From Paraphysoderma sedebokerense (lineage: Eukaryota > Blastocladiomycota > Physodermatomycetes > Physodermatales > Physodermataceae), in assembly GCA_025602915.1 (NCBI GenBank), contig JAHLJZ010000008.1, positions 434,001-498,000 on the forward strand: a stretch of DNA of 64,000 nucleotides, read 5' to 3'. Positions 1 through 12,593 of this stretch are shown in pieces. The stretch's first letter is position 1. Each line of letters begins with the position of its first letter. Made by a program: the position numbers and the translations under genes. The notes below the pieces were generated by a model. It ran no database searches. It was not told where the DNA came from and saw only the letters and a list, made by a program, of their open reading frames with translations.

Positions 1-535
1 CCAATAATACTCACAATCGATTGAGGACGATGTCGCAATGGATGCGAGGAAGTCTTCACGATGCGGAGGATGGCGCCATTTCCACTTTTCTTCCGGCCGC
101 ACAAACGACGGCATTCCTCTGCCACAGCGGCCATCTTTGCTTGCTACTTTTCTTGTTTTTATTACTGCGGAGTTGGGCTTTGTGCTCAGGAAGATAAAAG
201 AAGACATCATTACTCAAGCTGTGCATGAATGTCGATACACTCTTCCTAGATCAAATAGTTGGCCTCGAGAACAACAGCTAGATTATGAGTGTCGCTCTAT
301 GCTGCTACACTCTGAGGTTACATTTCTATGTAGTTAGTGTCATTCCCAAACGCACTTGTATTTATCATAATGTATACATAGATCATTTCCGCATTCCTTC
401 GTGTGTTACCAAGTAAATAAATTGTGGTCGAACCGTTCTAGAAGCGTAAAGTAACATCGTCATCCTTGCATCCGCCGCAAGAATTCGTTGTAATCAAGAA
501 CCACTTAAGAACACTTGCTAAAGATATCTACCTCC
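1..535. other. Window edge and upstream region of the HECT gene, no supported gene
   Basis: No recognisable protein is encoded here. A minus-strand ATG at 134 opens about 40 codons that run into a GT donor near position 14, so the first exon of a divergent minus-strand gene leaving the window is possible, but the peptide matches nothing I know and the reading is weak. The rest is probably the 5' leader and promoter of the HECT ligase. Confidence 0.3.
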
Positions 536-3500
536 ATGCATGAGTCTCCATCGTCTTCATCGCCACTGTCCTCTACCAAGAAATGGCATTCTGCGTCCTC
601 CATTCCGGCATTGGAGAAGCAATACCAGTCATCTCTTGAGTCCACAAAAGAAAATGCGAAATTGAGATTTGAATCATATGTCAAGAGGTATATATTAAAG
701 TCTTATATAATATTTTACTATAAATGTGTGCTCTTTCCTAACTCATTGCTCCTGTAATTGCAGGTATTACTATCAGCTAACGATTGGATGTGGGATTGAA
801 AATTGCCCGAATAAATTGTGCAAGTCGAACAAAACAAATAATGGTATGTGCGGTTACCCTGCAATCTATGTCATAGATAGAGGAACGTATGGGTTGCAGG
901 GATTCTATCGGTAAATACATTTCAAATGGCCGATACTGACGTTGCACTTTCTTCATGCGCATTCACAGGATCGAAATTACAGCCAGATGCAGCTGCAATA
1001 CTCGCTGTACAACTTGCTTCCAGGCCCAAAGTGTTTTTCTGCAAAAACTGTCCCATGGATCCTCAAATCATGTTGCCGGAACTGTCAAAGCCAAATCCAA
1101 GTTCATCGCAATTTTCACCAATAACGAATTCATCGAATTCACCACAGCCCCCTCAACCGAAACCCTTTCTTTATTCTCTTCTTTCCTCATCTCCGTTTTC
1201 TTCAATATTCACATCGCCGGCGCACTCTCCTACGAATCATTCTCCCAATGTGGACAGTCTGCATTTCGGTTCTCCTACGACCCCTGTCTTGTCCATTTCC
1301 AACCGACAACGAAGTGTTACCACTGGAGAGTTCGATGGAGAACGGGGGTCAGTGAAGGATCCATTTGAAATTAAACAGGATGATAAGGATAATGAACTTT
1401 CGAAGCATAAATGGAGGGCCAAAAGTCTCCTTGATCTGCCAAGCTTAGTGAGCGCTTCAGGTACCTTTTACAGTTGTTTCACCTATTTCAGCCAAAAGTC
1501 TTTCTCACCGTTTGGATTTTAGTGTCTCTCACATCGAAACTTACAAGAACATTCTCTGGTCAGTTACAACCTCTTCGGCACTCATCATCAAATAGTTCTT
1601 ATTCAAATACACCGGATCAGTCAATTTCACAATCACCTTCCATACCCGAGAATTTAGCAGAGTCGATTGATTCTACTTCAACTTTCACTGATATCACACC
1701 TGAATACCTAACTCTGCCAATGTTGGAAGAGCTCGCTGCCAAATGCAACGTCGAAACACCCACTGGTTCACCATCCAAGCATCTCCATAGATTAAGAATT
1801 GAAGAAGCGAATGGCAACGCTGCTAATGTACCAGTTACGTATCTTGATGAGATATCGGCAACACTACCCAAACAACCATCGTTACAAAAGTCAATTAGTA
1901 GTTTGTCTATCTCGTCACCGGAGTTTCCGCCAAATTCACGTACTCTGATATGTATAATACGTCATGTATTCAGTAACGTTGATTGTCTCAGCAAAAGTTT
2001 TAAAGTGGCAGAAGAAGAATGTGATAATGGTGACATCTTTCCCAACGGAAATTATGCCGGGGTGCAGAAGTTTGGCGGGGTTGATTTAGATGCGACCAAG
2101 ACTGCATTCGAGATCATTTTAGACTTGGTATTTGAATTACGCTTTTATTTGCGCTCGGGTCTTTAAGATTGTATTAAGTTTATTCATCCTAAGGAACCCA
2201 GAGATAAAGTTACTCTAGCTCTGACTAACGCAATCGAGATTGCGTTGGCCAAACTCAGCGCAGTACCTAGATCTTTAACGGATCCCGATGACATAGCTCC
2301 CATTCTGATTTTACTCGAAGTAAGTATCCTGCCTATCGTATATGCTTAATGTGTGTAGTGTTATTTTAGATTTCACTGATGACTTATGGGTACCTCGACC
2401 ATAGAATCCACTTTTAAGCGACTCCGTGTATCAAGAGTCCCTCCTCAAACCTCTTTGCCTAACGATTGCCGGATTAAGGCAGAAAGTCAAAAGTATATTG
2501 GTTGGCTGGTTCAGCTGGTATGCATTTTGTTGTAACTTATGTGGCAATTAATCTGTCTGAAGCTGAGGGTTATTGATATTTCCAACCCACAGCTACCCCG
2601 AACAACGAATGCTCCGACTGTTAAATATTCTGCAACAATACCTTATCGAGCATTATTACCCGGCTCCTAAAACTGATGAAGTTGTGGTCGCGGTTGTTAG
2701 AGTCTTAGGGTTGTTGTGTAAGTCTGAACTTCCATGTCATTAAGGTTAAAAGTCTGAAATTCTTACCTAACTTATTGGATAGACTCTGCCAATGAACTGT
2801 CTAGTCCGCGAATAATTGAATACACCAAGTTTTACAATACTCAATTAGCTAAAAAGATTAATTTCAAAGACGAATATAAGAACTGGAAGAAAACCCTGGA
2901 AGCAAAGTCTGTATTGTATGCTAATTTGGATGAGTTGCACCGGCAATATGCTAAGTTTTTTTTTGATAGGAAAATAACGGACTTTTCCTTCTTCAACTAT
3001 CCCTTTTTGTTGGACCCGGTTGCGAAATCACGCATCCTTCACATCGATGCAATGGTTCAAATGTCTCAAGAGTACGAAGACGCCTGTGTAAACCAAGCCT
3101 TTGTTCTCCAGACACAACGATTATTGAACGACTCAACCTCCCGCTCTAACTCTCTTGAAACGCTAGCCCGCACAGCTGCCAATCCGTACCTTGTTTTTGA
3201 AGTTCGACGAACGCATTTGATAGACGACGTGATACATCAACTACATCTCAAATCTCGAGACTTGAAGAAGCCGTTAAAAGTAAAGTTTGTCGAAGGCGGA
3301 GAAGAAGGGTTGGATCAAGGTGGCGTGCAAAAGGAATTTTTCCAAGTTGTAATTGAAAAATTCATGGATCCAGTATACGGAATGTTCAGTTATGATGAAC
3401 AAACTCGGTTTAGTTGGATTAACGGTAATTCGTTGGAAAGTGAAAAACAATATGAATTTGTCGGCGTTGTGATGGGATTAGCGGTTTATAATGGGATTAT

Positions 3501-4561
3501 TCTTGATTTGACATTTCCGAAGTTGATGTTTAAAAAGTTATTAGACGAATCGGTGACTCTGGAAGATTTAAAGGAGGCGTTTCCCGTAAGCGTTTTTCCC
3601 TTTTTAGTTTGAGTGTTTTCCCTTATAATTTTGCATCTGATCATCTGACCCACCTTTGCTCTTTCTTCAAAATATCTTAGGATTTAGGTCGTGGACTGGA
3701 ACAGATGCTGAACTGGTCCGATGGCGATGTCTACGATATTTTTATGCGTAATTTTGAGATATCATATGATATCTATGGCCAAGTAAAAAATTATCCCCTT
3801 GTTGACGGGGGAGAAAACATTCCCGTCACAAATGAAAATCGACAAGGTATGATTTTGAGTTTAATCCATACAAGTTCCAATCTACTGTACCGTTAAATGC
3901 TTGAAACCGAGATGATAACCGATTATTACGGATATAGAATACGTCAGATTATATATTGATCATATCGTGAATGAATCAGTTAAGCGACAATTCATTGCGT
4001 TGAAACGAGGTTTCTATAAAGTTTGTGGTGGGGTGACATTGAGGGTAACGCTGTTTGAATTCGATTGATCATCCCATTTCTTTTGAATACTAACATCATT
4101 ATTGGGGAATGCAGTTGTGTCGACCGGAAGAGTTAGAGCTTCTTATGTGTGGACAGAACTGCGATTTGGACTTCCATGAACTTGAGAAAGCAACCACTTA
4201 TGATGATGGCTATTTTGCTCAACACCCTACTATACGGTAAAAGCAGTCGCTACAGCACGGTATCGTATTCGGTACTGACATTAATTTGTTCTCTAGGAAT
4301 TTCTGGTCTATAGTCCATGGCTTCAGTACTGTCCAGAAAAAGAAATTGCTTTCGTTTGTGACGGCATCAGACAGAATACCAATTAAGGGACTCTCCGAAG
4401 TGACATTTGTCATTCAGCGCAATGGACCCGACTCCGATCGATTACCAACTGCGTTAACTTGTTTCGGGAGGTTGCTGTTGCCGGAGTATGGTAGTAAAGA
4501 GAAGTTGAGAGAGAGATTAGTTGTCGCAATCGATAATGCAAAAGGTTTTGGACTTGTGTGA
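536..4561 (+). CDS. UBE3A-like HECT E3 ubiquitin-protein ligase with AZUL zinc finger
   Basis: The product is an E3 ubiquitin ligase that accepts ubiquitin on a catalytic cysteine and passes it to substrates. Exon 1 starts at the ATG at 536; introns at 688-763 and 844-968 rebuild an N-terminal AZUL finger (YYYQLTIGCG, ENCPNKLC, then FFCKNCP), the hallmark of UBE3A. A Ser/Pro-rich linker follows (about 1080-1960). The HECT domain occupies about 3180-4561: its start has NPYLVFEVRR, the N-lobe has GLDQGGVQKEFF, and the C-lobe has IPVTNENR, RGFY, LCRPEELELL and the active-site segment LPTALTCFGRLLLPEY with the expected Cys. The end AKGFGLV matches the UBE3A C-terminus (AKGFGML). Several introns between 2100 and 4290 were inferred from frame shifts. 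HECT ligases with AZUL are common in animals and early fungi. The family call is firm; exact exon borders in the middle are less so. Confidence 0.9.
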
Positions 4562-4797
4562 ACATTATGTAGAAGGGAAAAGGGATAGGACAATTGTAAA
4601 ATAATTTCTTGTAAATTAGATTGTAATTATGACCATAATACGATCCTGTTCAATCTTGTTGATAAGTTCACTTTGACTTGAACTCAATTCCCTCTTGGCC
4701 TGGCGTGGCTCACCTGGAAGAATTGGAATTCTCGACAACGGCCTGCAATAATATTCAGACTTTTGAATTTTATCTAGCATAAACAACACATACTACT

Positions 4798-6898
4798 ATG
4801 TCAGCACCTTCGGTCAAACCTCCCCCTCCGCCTCCGCCGACGGCGGAAATGGTGGCAAATACTCTTATGAAACGGCCGGCCAGAAAACAGGTGAAGACAT
4901 CGTCCAATCTTTCGTGCCTTTTTCTTTCCATAACTTCTACATTCTTTGAATCAATTACATTGATGATTCTATCGTAAATAATGCATTATTTGGAGGCAAA
5001 ATAACCTCTCTTTCATTGGCTGTGAATGAATGGCCTGATTGCCATGATTTATTAATCAATCAATCAATGATTGCTTTTTGTTTGGTATTTGGTTTTTCTT
5101 TCAAATCAAATATAGGCCGAATATGCCCCAGAACGAGAAGATGCACCGCATACCGGATCTGGATCCTATAATATTTGGTATAATAGGTGGGCAGGAGATT
5201 TTCGACATAAGAGGTATGATTCAAGTTCTTATTGGGTTGGAGTGTCTGTAAGGCTCTAGTAGATCAAGTTTTCGGATACATGGTAAACTGACTTGAATTA
5301 TTCTTTCCGTTATGCTTTTATTTTTTTTTATGTTTGGATCATCATATAATATCTATTTAATTACGCTTCTGTTATCAGTCGAGGTGAACGAGCTACTACC
5401 CGATGTGATCCCTTGTCGGATAGTGGATGGACAATTGGATCTAAGAAATCTGGAGGAATGAATAGTAAAGGAACTTATTTTTGTTTTAACTTTGCCCGAG
5501 GGTCCTGTCACTTGGGGAAAGATTGTAATTTTCTGCATAGAATTCCGAATGAAGTTGATGAAGAAGAAGGCGCGAGGGTATGTTTTGTTATTTGTTCTTT
5601 GGCTTTCATTTGGTTCGAGAATACTGTGCCGAGAAAATAAGATGAATCGCCAATCACAATTCTAACGCATCTTCTGCGGTAAATAGGACTGCTTCGGAAG
5701 AGATAGGCATAGAGAAGATAGATACGACATGGGTGGTGGTATGTGCTTCGATGACCCTATTATCAAATAACAACATATGTGTTGACATGATTCGATTTAC
5801 GAATTTCGATTACAGTTGGCTCGTTCTCGCGAACAAACAAGACATTATATGTTGGGCATGTGCATAGTTACGGTGGAGAGAGGACAGAGGTATTCGTTCG
5901 ATTAACTTTCATGTAATAGACTGAGTAGGAAAGCAGCTGATGTAGGTTATAAATTTAGGAGGTCGTAAGGCGGCATTTTTCACAGTTTGGTATGTTTTAT
6001 GTTATTCAGCAATTGCATGGAGTGACGCTCACAGAATGCCTATGGCCTTTAGGTGAGATCGAAAAAGGTTTGTCAAGCTATATGGTCGATCATCTTTATG
6101 AATCGACAATTGCTGCCTTTCTGACATTTGAATGAATTATAGTCAAAATTTTATTCTCAAAGAATGTTGCATTCGTTACATTCAAGAGGCGATCCAATGC
6201 AGAATTTGCAAAAGAAGCAATGGATCGACAAAGTTTAGATGCAAAGGAATGCCTGAATGTTCGATGGGCTACAGAAGGTATTTTGCAACTTGATCGTTGG
6301 ATAGATTCGTACGTTGTGATTGAGACTCATGTGATTGATTTGAATAGATTCGAATCCGATAGCTCAAGCAGAGGCAAAACGTAAACGAGAGGAAGAGTTT
6401 GTAGAAGCGTGGATGGCGAAGAAAGCAAAAAGTGGAATGCCTGTGGATGGGAATGAAGAACCTTATGCCCAGTACCCTCAACTACCAGCACAACCCCAGG
6501 CGCCTGAGGCGGAAGATACATCTGGAACGGATGCTGCCACGTCGGCTGATTATTCTTCAGAGTATTGGGCTCAGTACTATGCTCAATATGGATATGATTA
6601 CTCATACTACTATGGGTATGGTCAAGAGGGGCAGCAGGGGACCGACGCAGCAGGATATACTGGAGATTATGCTGCTTATTCTGAAGGCGGAGTTGGCGGA
6701 ACGGGTTCAACGGGAGCAGTGAGTGCGACTGCATTGCAAGGTATAAGTCAGATTGTTAAAGAACAGCAGGAGAAGGTGTCTAAATTAAAAGGCGAAGGGC
6801 AATCGAGTGAGGGAAAGAATGGCGTTGAGAAGAATGAAAAAGCAGACAAAGGCAGTACATTAGTTGGGTATGAAAGTAGCGATGGTGATGACGATTGA
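4798..6898 (+). CDS. CWC2: Pre-mRNA-splicing factor Cwc2 (RBM22-like)
   Basis: Cwc2/RBM22 binds U6 snRNA and the intron in the Prp19 (NTC) complex and helps form the spliceosome active site. The start at 4798 gives a proline-rich N-terminus. Six or more exons encode, in order: the Torus segment (YNIWYNRWAGDFRHK, then TRCDPLSDSGWT), a CCCH zinc finger (YFCFNFARGSCHLGKDCNFLH, trimmed at the family pattern C-x8-C-x5-C-x3-H), an RRM with TLYVGHVHS as RNP2-like and VAFVTFKRRSNAEFAKEAM as RNP1-like, and the conserved tail LNVRWATEDSNP. The C-terminal exon (6350-6898) is Tyr/Gly/Gln-rich (AQYYAQYGYDYSYYYG), acidic at the end and probably disordered. The gene lies 236 bp downstream of the HECT ligase on the same strand. 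An intron near 5045-5075 holds a short AATC tandem. The assignment is strong because all three domains are in the Cwc2 order. Confidence 0.92.
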
Positions 6899-7339
6899 AC
6901 ACGGCACAAAAAGCCCTCTTTATAGCAGTTGAAAATGCGCCGTTGTAGACCGGAATCATTGTTGTAACTATAAATGGTAAGCCACTCGCGTTATAATACC
7001 GCAAGAAAAAGGACAAGTCTGTATATGATGTGAAGAGCTCGTATTTGTGTCAAGGAAACGTATTATTGAAGCTCCTAAATGATAGGCAATTAAATACAGA
7101 CGAAAGAACTTATATCTCATTTGATTGCATCGATAATCGATTCATCCTTGGTGTGCTCTTTTTCCAGTTTGTCCCGTGGCGGCATTGCTTGTTCCCTCGT
7201 TCCTCTCGTCGTCGCTCTTTTTTTGCATTCCATCATCGCACCATTCTCTGCATCATATTGCAGCATTCATTACCCATCCTGCGGCTATATATCCGCTATC
7301 TCTGTTCTTTGCCGGCCTCTTCCCTCCTTATCCGACGTC

Positions 7340-9451
7340 ATGACAATAGCATTTAATGTTTCAGATCCTATCAGCTCCTACGCTCATCATCTGTCCTCAG
7401 TAGTGAAGGCTGTGAAGGATGCAAAGAGATGCATTGTCATTACCGGTGCCGGGATATCTGTTAACGGTGGCATTCCGGTAAATACAGCGACTTTCTTGTA
7501 CCAATTTAATGACTGTCTTGTTCATGTTCTCATCCATGGGTGGCCTTGGTCCGTCGTCAAAATTTTCAAAAACTAACCGACAATATTAAGGACTTTCGGT
7601 CATCTGATGGTTTATATAACTTAGTTAAACAGAAGTACCCCACCGCTGTGGTTAAAGGCCAAGATTTATTTGATGCTACCCTCTTCAAAGATCCCCTGTC
7701 GACTCAAGTTTTTTACTCGTTTATGGGTGAACTCAAACAAGTTCTCCGAAAAGCCAACCACACAAAAACCCATCAATTTATTCGAACTTTGGATACGAAA
7801 GGTAAATTATTGCGATGCTATACCCAAAATATTGATTGTCTGGAAGAAAGAGTTGAATTGTCAATTCAGATGGTTGATAAGAAACAGGTGGGAAAAGTCG
7901 TTCAGTTGCACGGAAATATGAATTTGGTGGCATGCACGATTTGCCAGGCTAGATTTGACTTTACAGAAGAATTCGAACGAGTTTTCATCGATGGAACTCC
8001 GCCCGGTTGTCCAGATTGTAACGAAAAGTCAATGATGAGGGCGGCAGCGAACATGAGATCGAGAGCAGTTGGTACACTTCGTCCCGATATCATTCTTTAC
8101 AATGAACACCACCCTAGAGGAGATTTGATTGCTGATATTACTATGGCTGATTTGAGAAAGAAACCAGACTTGTTAGTCGTTATGGGTACTAGTCTAAAAG
8201 TCGTTGGGATCAAAAGACTTGTTAAAGATCTGGCGAGACAGGTCCACGATCTTAAAAATGGGAAAGTTATTCTGATCAACATGACTGAAATTGCAACGAA
8301 AAAAGAATGGGAAGGAGTATTTGATTACCAAGTGCTTGGAGATACGGATAAAGTGGTCACACTGCTTGAAAGAGAAGTTGACATCCTTGAAACTGAGGAT
8401 GCGGCTAGACGAAAAAAGAGAGAAATGGCAAAAGAAGAAAAGCTCAAAAGAGAAGCGGAAGCCGCGAAGGGTATTTATGCGTTTCCCAATCGTGAAACCG
8501 TTATCGTTTCCTTGCTGAAAAACTATATATGTTCACTCAGGTCAAACAACTATTCCTTTTCCAGTGGTCAAGAAGGAACCAATGCCCAAACAGAAAGGTG
8601 CCATTCAGTTATTTTGTCTTATGAATGCTGGAAGTCAAGCTAACTTTTCATTTTGTCTAGTCAATTCTTTACACCCATCTTTGCCAAAACTTGGAACTTT
8701 CTACTCAGACACTGCGGAAGATTCAAAAGAAAACCAATATATTCCCTCTCCTGTGCCTACTCCAAGCGCAACATCTCCTACATCGCCTCTTTCTCCATCT
8801 CAATCTCCGTCTCGAATTCCCATCGCTAAGACTCGGTTGAATCAGCAACCTGCAAAAACTGCCTCTAAACTGAAAAACAAGGCGACAATACCGATTTCTG
8901 CATCCACGTCTCCTCTCGGTAAACTTAACAAAAACCAAAACGGCGCGAAAACCCAACTTCGATCGAAATCTACATCCCCCAATAAACAATCCCGAGCACA
9001 TCCGTACGCAGTTGACATTGAGTCTTCTGGAGTCGAAACATTAAAGGTTAAAGAAATGCAGAGCAAAGTATCTGTGTTACTTCGACTTTCCACATCAGGG
9101 AAGAAATCATCGGTCAGCGCGTTTGCCAGTACTACTGAAGCTATCTGTACCAACCTCAGCTCTACAGACAAGAACGAAGTGACAAACACTGAATTATCAT
9201 CTCTTCCACAACCAAAATCAAAAACCCGTGTAAAAACTAAAACTCGCCCTGTCACCGAAAAATCTAAATCTCATTCAAGCCGAGTCGAAGTCTCTGAAAC
9301 CACCCAAATCACAAACACAACAACTCGACAAGAAACAATGAAATCATTTTCGAAAGTTACCAAAACCAGCGTATCTCGCTCCGCAAGGAACAAAAAAGTC
9401 GTAAGTGACGAATGTGCAGGCGTTGGAGCTGTGAGTTTGGTGTCTGAGTAG
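7340..9451 (+). CDS. NAD-dependent histone deacetylase, sirtuin class Ia-like (Hst3/Hst4 type)
   Basis: The protein is a sirtuin that removes acetyl groups from lysines using NAD; Hst3/Hst4 act on H3K56ac in the nucleus. Four exons (7340-7477, 7591-8470, 8541-8597, 8661-9451) sum to 1866 nt, or 621 residues in one frame. Motifs: ITGAGISVNGGIPDFRS (NAD site, joined across intron 1), YTQNIDCLEE, VVQLHGNMN with the catalytic His, two zinc pairs (CTICQ and CPDC), GTLRPDIILYNEHHP, and MGTSLKVVGIKRLVKDLA. The last two motifs and the short charged segment after the fold resemble Hst3/Hst4 rather than Sir2/SIRT1. The final exon is a long Ser/Thr/Pro/Lys-rich tail that looks disordered. ATG 7340 is chosen because the sirtuin fold starts soon after it and upstream frames are blocked or odd. 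Whether it is Hst3 or Hst4 cannot be settled from motifs. Confidence 0.9.
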
Positions 9452-10087
9452 GTGCATATCAAGGATGATAAGCGAAAGGTTCTTTTCCCTACCCTCAAAA
9501 CTAAGCTATTAGAAAAACGTCAATGAGGGGAGGCAGCATATGGAAACAGCTATATAATGGGAATGGCGGAAGAAACCATACATATACCCAATGAATCATT
9601 TATTAATCTTTCTACATTTTCCCCTTGTGTCACTCTCAAATTTATATTCTGCTTATGCCCGCTAAACGTCATTTTGCACGTCATATTAGTCTTTGTATAT
9701 ATGTTATGATTCAAGAGAAGGGACAGAGAGTGGTTGAAGATTAACAATGTGTTATCACCTGATTGGGATATTTGGGGACATTCTTGGTTGTAAATAAAGT
9801 ATTTCGAATTTGATCTGTTGTATTTCGGCTGTTAGCTTACCAGGTGACGGAAAGTGGACGTATTGAGACTGGAAATTGGAAGCTACAACTATTTTCTAAT
9901 TTAAAGACATGAGCAAGTCAGGCTTATTAAAATTTTTGTAAGTTTCTCAAGTATGGAACTGACTATTTCTACATCGGTGCACAGTCCTTGAAGGGTGATG
10001 TTGGCTCAGAAGAATGGATTTAATATAATACAGAAATCATGCATTAAATCTACAGTTTTTCGGCGTATCAACGTCAGAATCCCTAAT
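9452..10087. other. Intergenic, convergent 3' ends of sirtuin and DUF1624 gene
   Basis: This stretch separates two genes that end towards each other. It is AT-rich, holds an AATAAA-like sequence near 9792 and no reading frame with family resemblance. I see no repeat or RNA gene in it. Confidence 0.5.
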
Positions 10088-12096
10088 CTAAAAGAATCTC
10101 CACACTGAGTCTACGGATCTAGAATGCTTAAATCTGTAAAAAAAAATGAAAATAAATCGATATTGTCATTTATGATGCAATATATATTCCCTAGCATCCG
10201 ATGACCCAAGCCAAAAGCTCAAAATGTTTGCGAACGATAGGTAGAAACCACAAACCTTTCAAAAATCCGACAGCAAGGCCAAATTATCATCATTCCCAAC
10301 GCCCATAACAGCCAGAATGTTTCATTTATACCGACTCCGATTTTCACGTTCTCCCCGACATCATGTTCAGCTTTTAATTTCCAATTGACCAATATAGATA
10401 ATACTCTGTACCCAACAAGATGTAGCATATAAAAAAATAATGCGGATTTACCGAGAGTGTAAAATATTGGTAAAATGAATTTGGATCCCATCATTGAACC
10501 CAAAACTAACGGAATTTTCAGGATATATTTGCAAGAATTCCAGATTGATTTCGAGTAGTTGTCATCAGAATCGTCAGTACCGGAATCATCCCTTTCCTCG
10601 GTAGAATTTGGCGAAGAACACGGGCAGTCAATGAGAAAGCATACAGACAGAATGATATGAGTGAGTCCCAGGTTTAATAATAGGAAAGTTAATGAAGGAG
10701 GGTATTTGGTGTTGTAAAGTAGCTCAATAACTGGGTGTACGCTAGAAATTTCAAATTCCGATAAAGAAGATTGTGGGGGGAATAAAGTACCGATGTTGAA
10801 TTCATGAAGTGGAATGTATATTACGATAAAAGAAAGTCCTATTATCTACATAGAGAGTACATTAATGTTAATATATAATCTAATATTAGAGAGGGATACC
10901 CAAAATACAGTAAAGGAGTGAAATTTTACCATATTGATGACGAATCCACGGATACTAGTCGTTGTATTGAATGTTTTCGAGTATATAATACCCCATAAGG
11001 CTGGTATATACCATGGAAGGAAAGCATACAAGGACTCAAGAGAGCCAATAGGACCTGTTGTTGGATTCGTCACAGTATTCCCGGCACTCTTGATATTACA
11101 TCAGAAAAAATACAAACCGGGTAAAATAGTCAATCTTAGGAACAAGTTAAAATCTGTCGCTGGTGGAAAACGTCTGGCATATGCGATAACATATTCAGTA
11201 AGACAATATAATATAATCAACGTGCACACCAGACATCCGATTCCGAGTGCTTCGCGTTTTCGAGTGGAGCAGAAATGATCGAACAATGTTACAGTAATTC
11301 CACATAAAATTAAATCAATGCCGAGGGCGAATAAAACAGTCAGGCCGAAAGAAAAACCTGAAATTTAAAAAGTGTTTTAAGCCAGTAACGTATGACGATG
11401 ATAATTGTCAAAGCCAAGGTCGACGTACGTTCCGAATGGTTCAGTAACATATAGTTCAAATGACCAAGAAACACTAGTAGTCCTCCGCGAATAAAAAAGT
11501 AACGAAGTATTCTTCTTTTTGTCCAAATGGACTTGCGTGCATTATATAAAAAATTAGCACTTACTCCCATTAAAAAGAAAAATCCAGGAGCACTGTTTTA
11601 AAATTTTAATTTCTTAAATTAGTTTCGTTTGATGGCGAGTTTCTAAAAAGTACGGGATAAAAACCAGAGGGCCGTAATAAAGCGTATCAAGAAAATCCAA
11701 ACACTGTTTTGGTAATGAGGACTGTTGTTCCATAATTCGGAACCGCCCATATCTACGCCTGCAAGATACATTCGCGCGTCTATATTTCGTTTCAAACGGA
11801 ACGCGTCGAATAACTTTAATAAATCTGTCGGCAACTACTAGTACATTCTGTGCACCGAATTGGCCTTCCCAAAATGACTTAAGAATGTTCAACAAAGGAG
11901 GGCACATACGGTCAATGCTCATTAAAACGATAATTATTCCTCTTAAAATATCATAAGCGATGACTCTACTGGGTCTTTCAGGCAAGCACGAGGAAGGCGC
12001 TGCAGTACCGTCATTGCGACCTCTGACTTGGATTGCATGTTCTGAGTTGGAGAGAAGCGGAGTCAGCTCACCGTTTGAAAGTCTGTTGTCAGTCAT
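10088..12096 (-). CDS. DUF1624 / HGSNAT-like multi-pass membrane acyltransferase, copy A
   Basis: The family includes heparan-alpha-glucosaminide N-acetyltransferase, which moves an acetyl group from acetyl-CoA across a membrane; the fungal substrate is unknown. Start is the ATG at 12096; longer readings lack an ATG. Motifs in order: RVIAYDILRGIIIVLMSIDR (first membrane segment with the conserved Asp-x-x-x-Arg-Gly and Asp of DUF1624), DARMYLAGVDMGG, APGFFFLMG, RYFFIRGGLLVFLG, then further hydrophobic segments down to LLWALGMMIIWPCC. The last exon (about 10088-10132) adds KHSRSVDSVWRFF after a splice inside an Arg codon; copy B has the same ending with the same splice phase, which validates it. 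About ten membrane segments are expected. It lies about 500 bp downstream of copy B in the same direction, so the pair arose by tandem duplication. Internal exon borders are approximate. Confidence 0.78.
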
Positions 12097-12593
12097 GATG
12101 CAAGTTTTTTCGTTGAGGGTGTTAACTTTTATTGAGGAGGTTAAGGAACAAGTAAATGTACACTTGGGAGACGCCAATTTCGAATTTTTTTTTTTTTGCC
12201 CGCTCTATTCGACTTCACCGCCTGCTTGGTATCTTTGGACCGAATATGCAATACTTCAATTTAGGATCCAAGTATCGGGACAATCGGCATAAATTTAGTA
12301 GTTTCACAGGCACATGATATACAATGAAACTGCTATAATATTTGATTCTGGCGATTATGTGACAGCACAATAGCCTCCGCCACAGAATGAATTCTAGATA
12401 TAAATTTTAGTATTATTCCTTAACTTTAAGGGAAGACCAACTACTAGATGTGAAATTTTTGCATAACATTCAACCGATATGGAGTATACTTGACGCAATG
12501 AGGCAGCTTAGCTCATTATTGGTAACTTTCTAAGCAGACGTCTTTTATTACGAGTGACACATTAACTAGTATTAATATATTAAGTAGAAAAAG
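12097..12593. other. Spacer between the two DUF1624 copies
   Basis: This 0.5 kb spacer holds the promoter of copy A and the 3' end of copy B. A run of about 12 T residues at 12186-12198 lies just upstream of copy A on the minus strand side. I see no further coding potential. Confidence 0.5.

Noticed and set aside
8723-9255. Minus-strand frames of 92 and 137 codons opposite the sirtuin tail
   Set aside because: They are shadows of the low-complexity Ser/Thr-rich coding exon on the plus strand.
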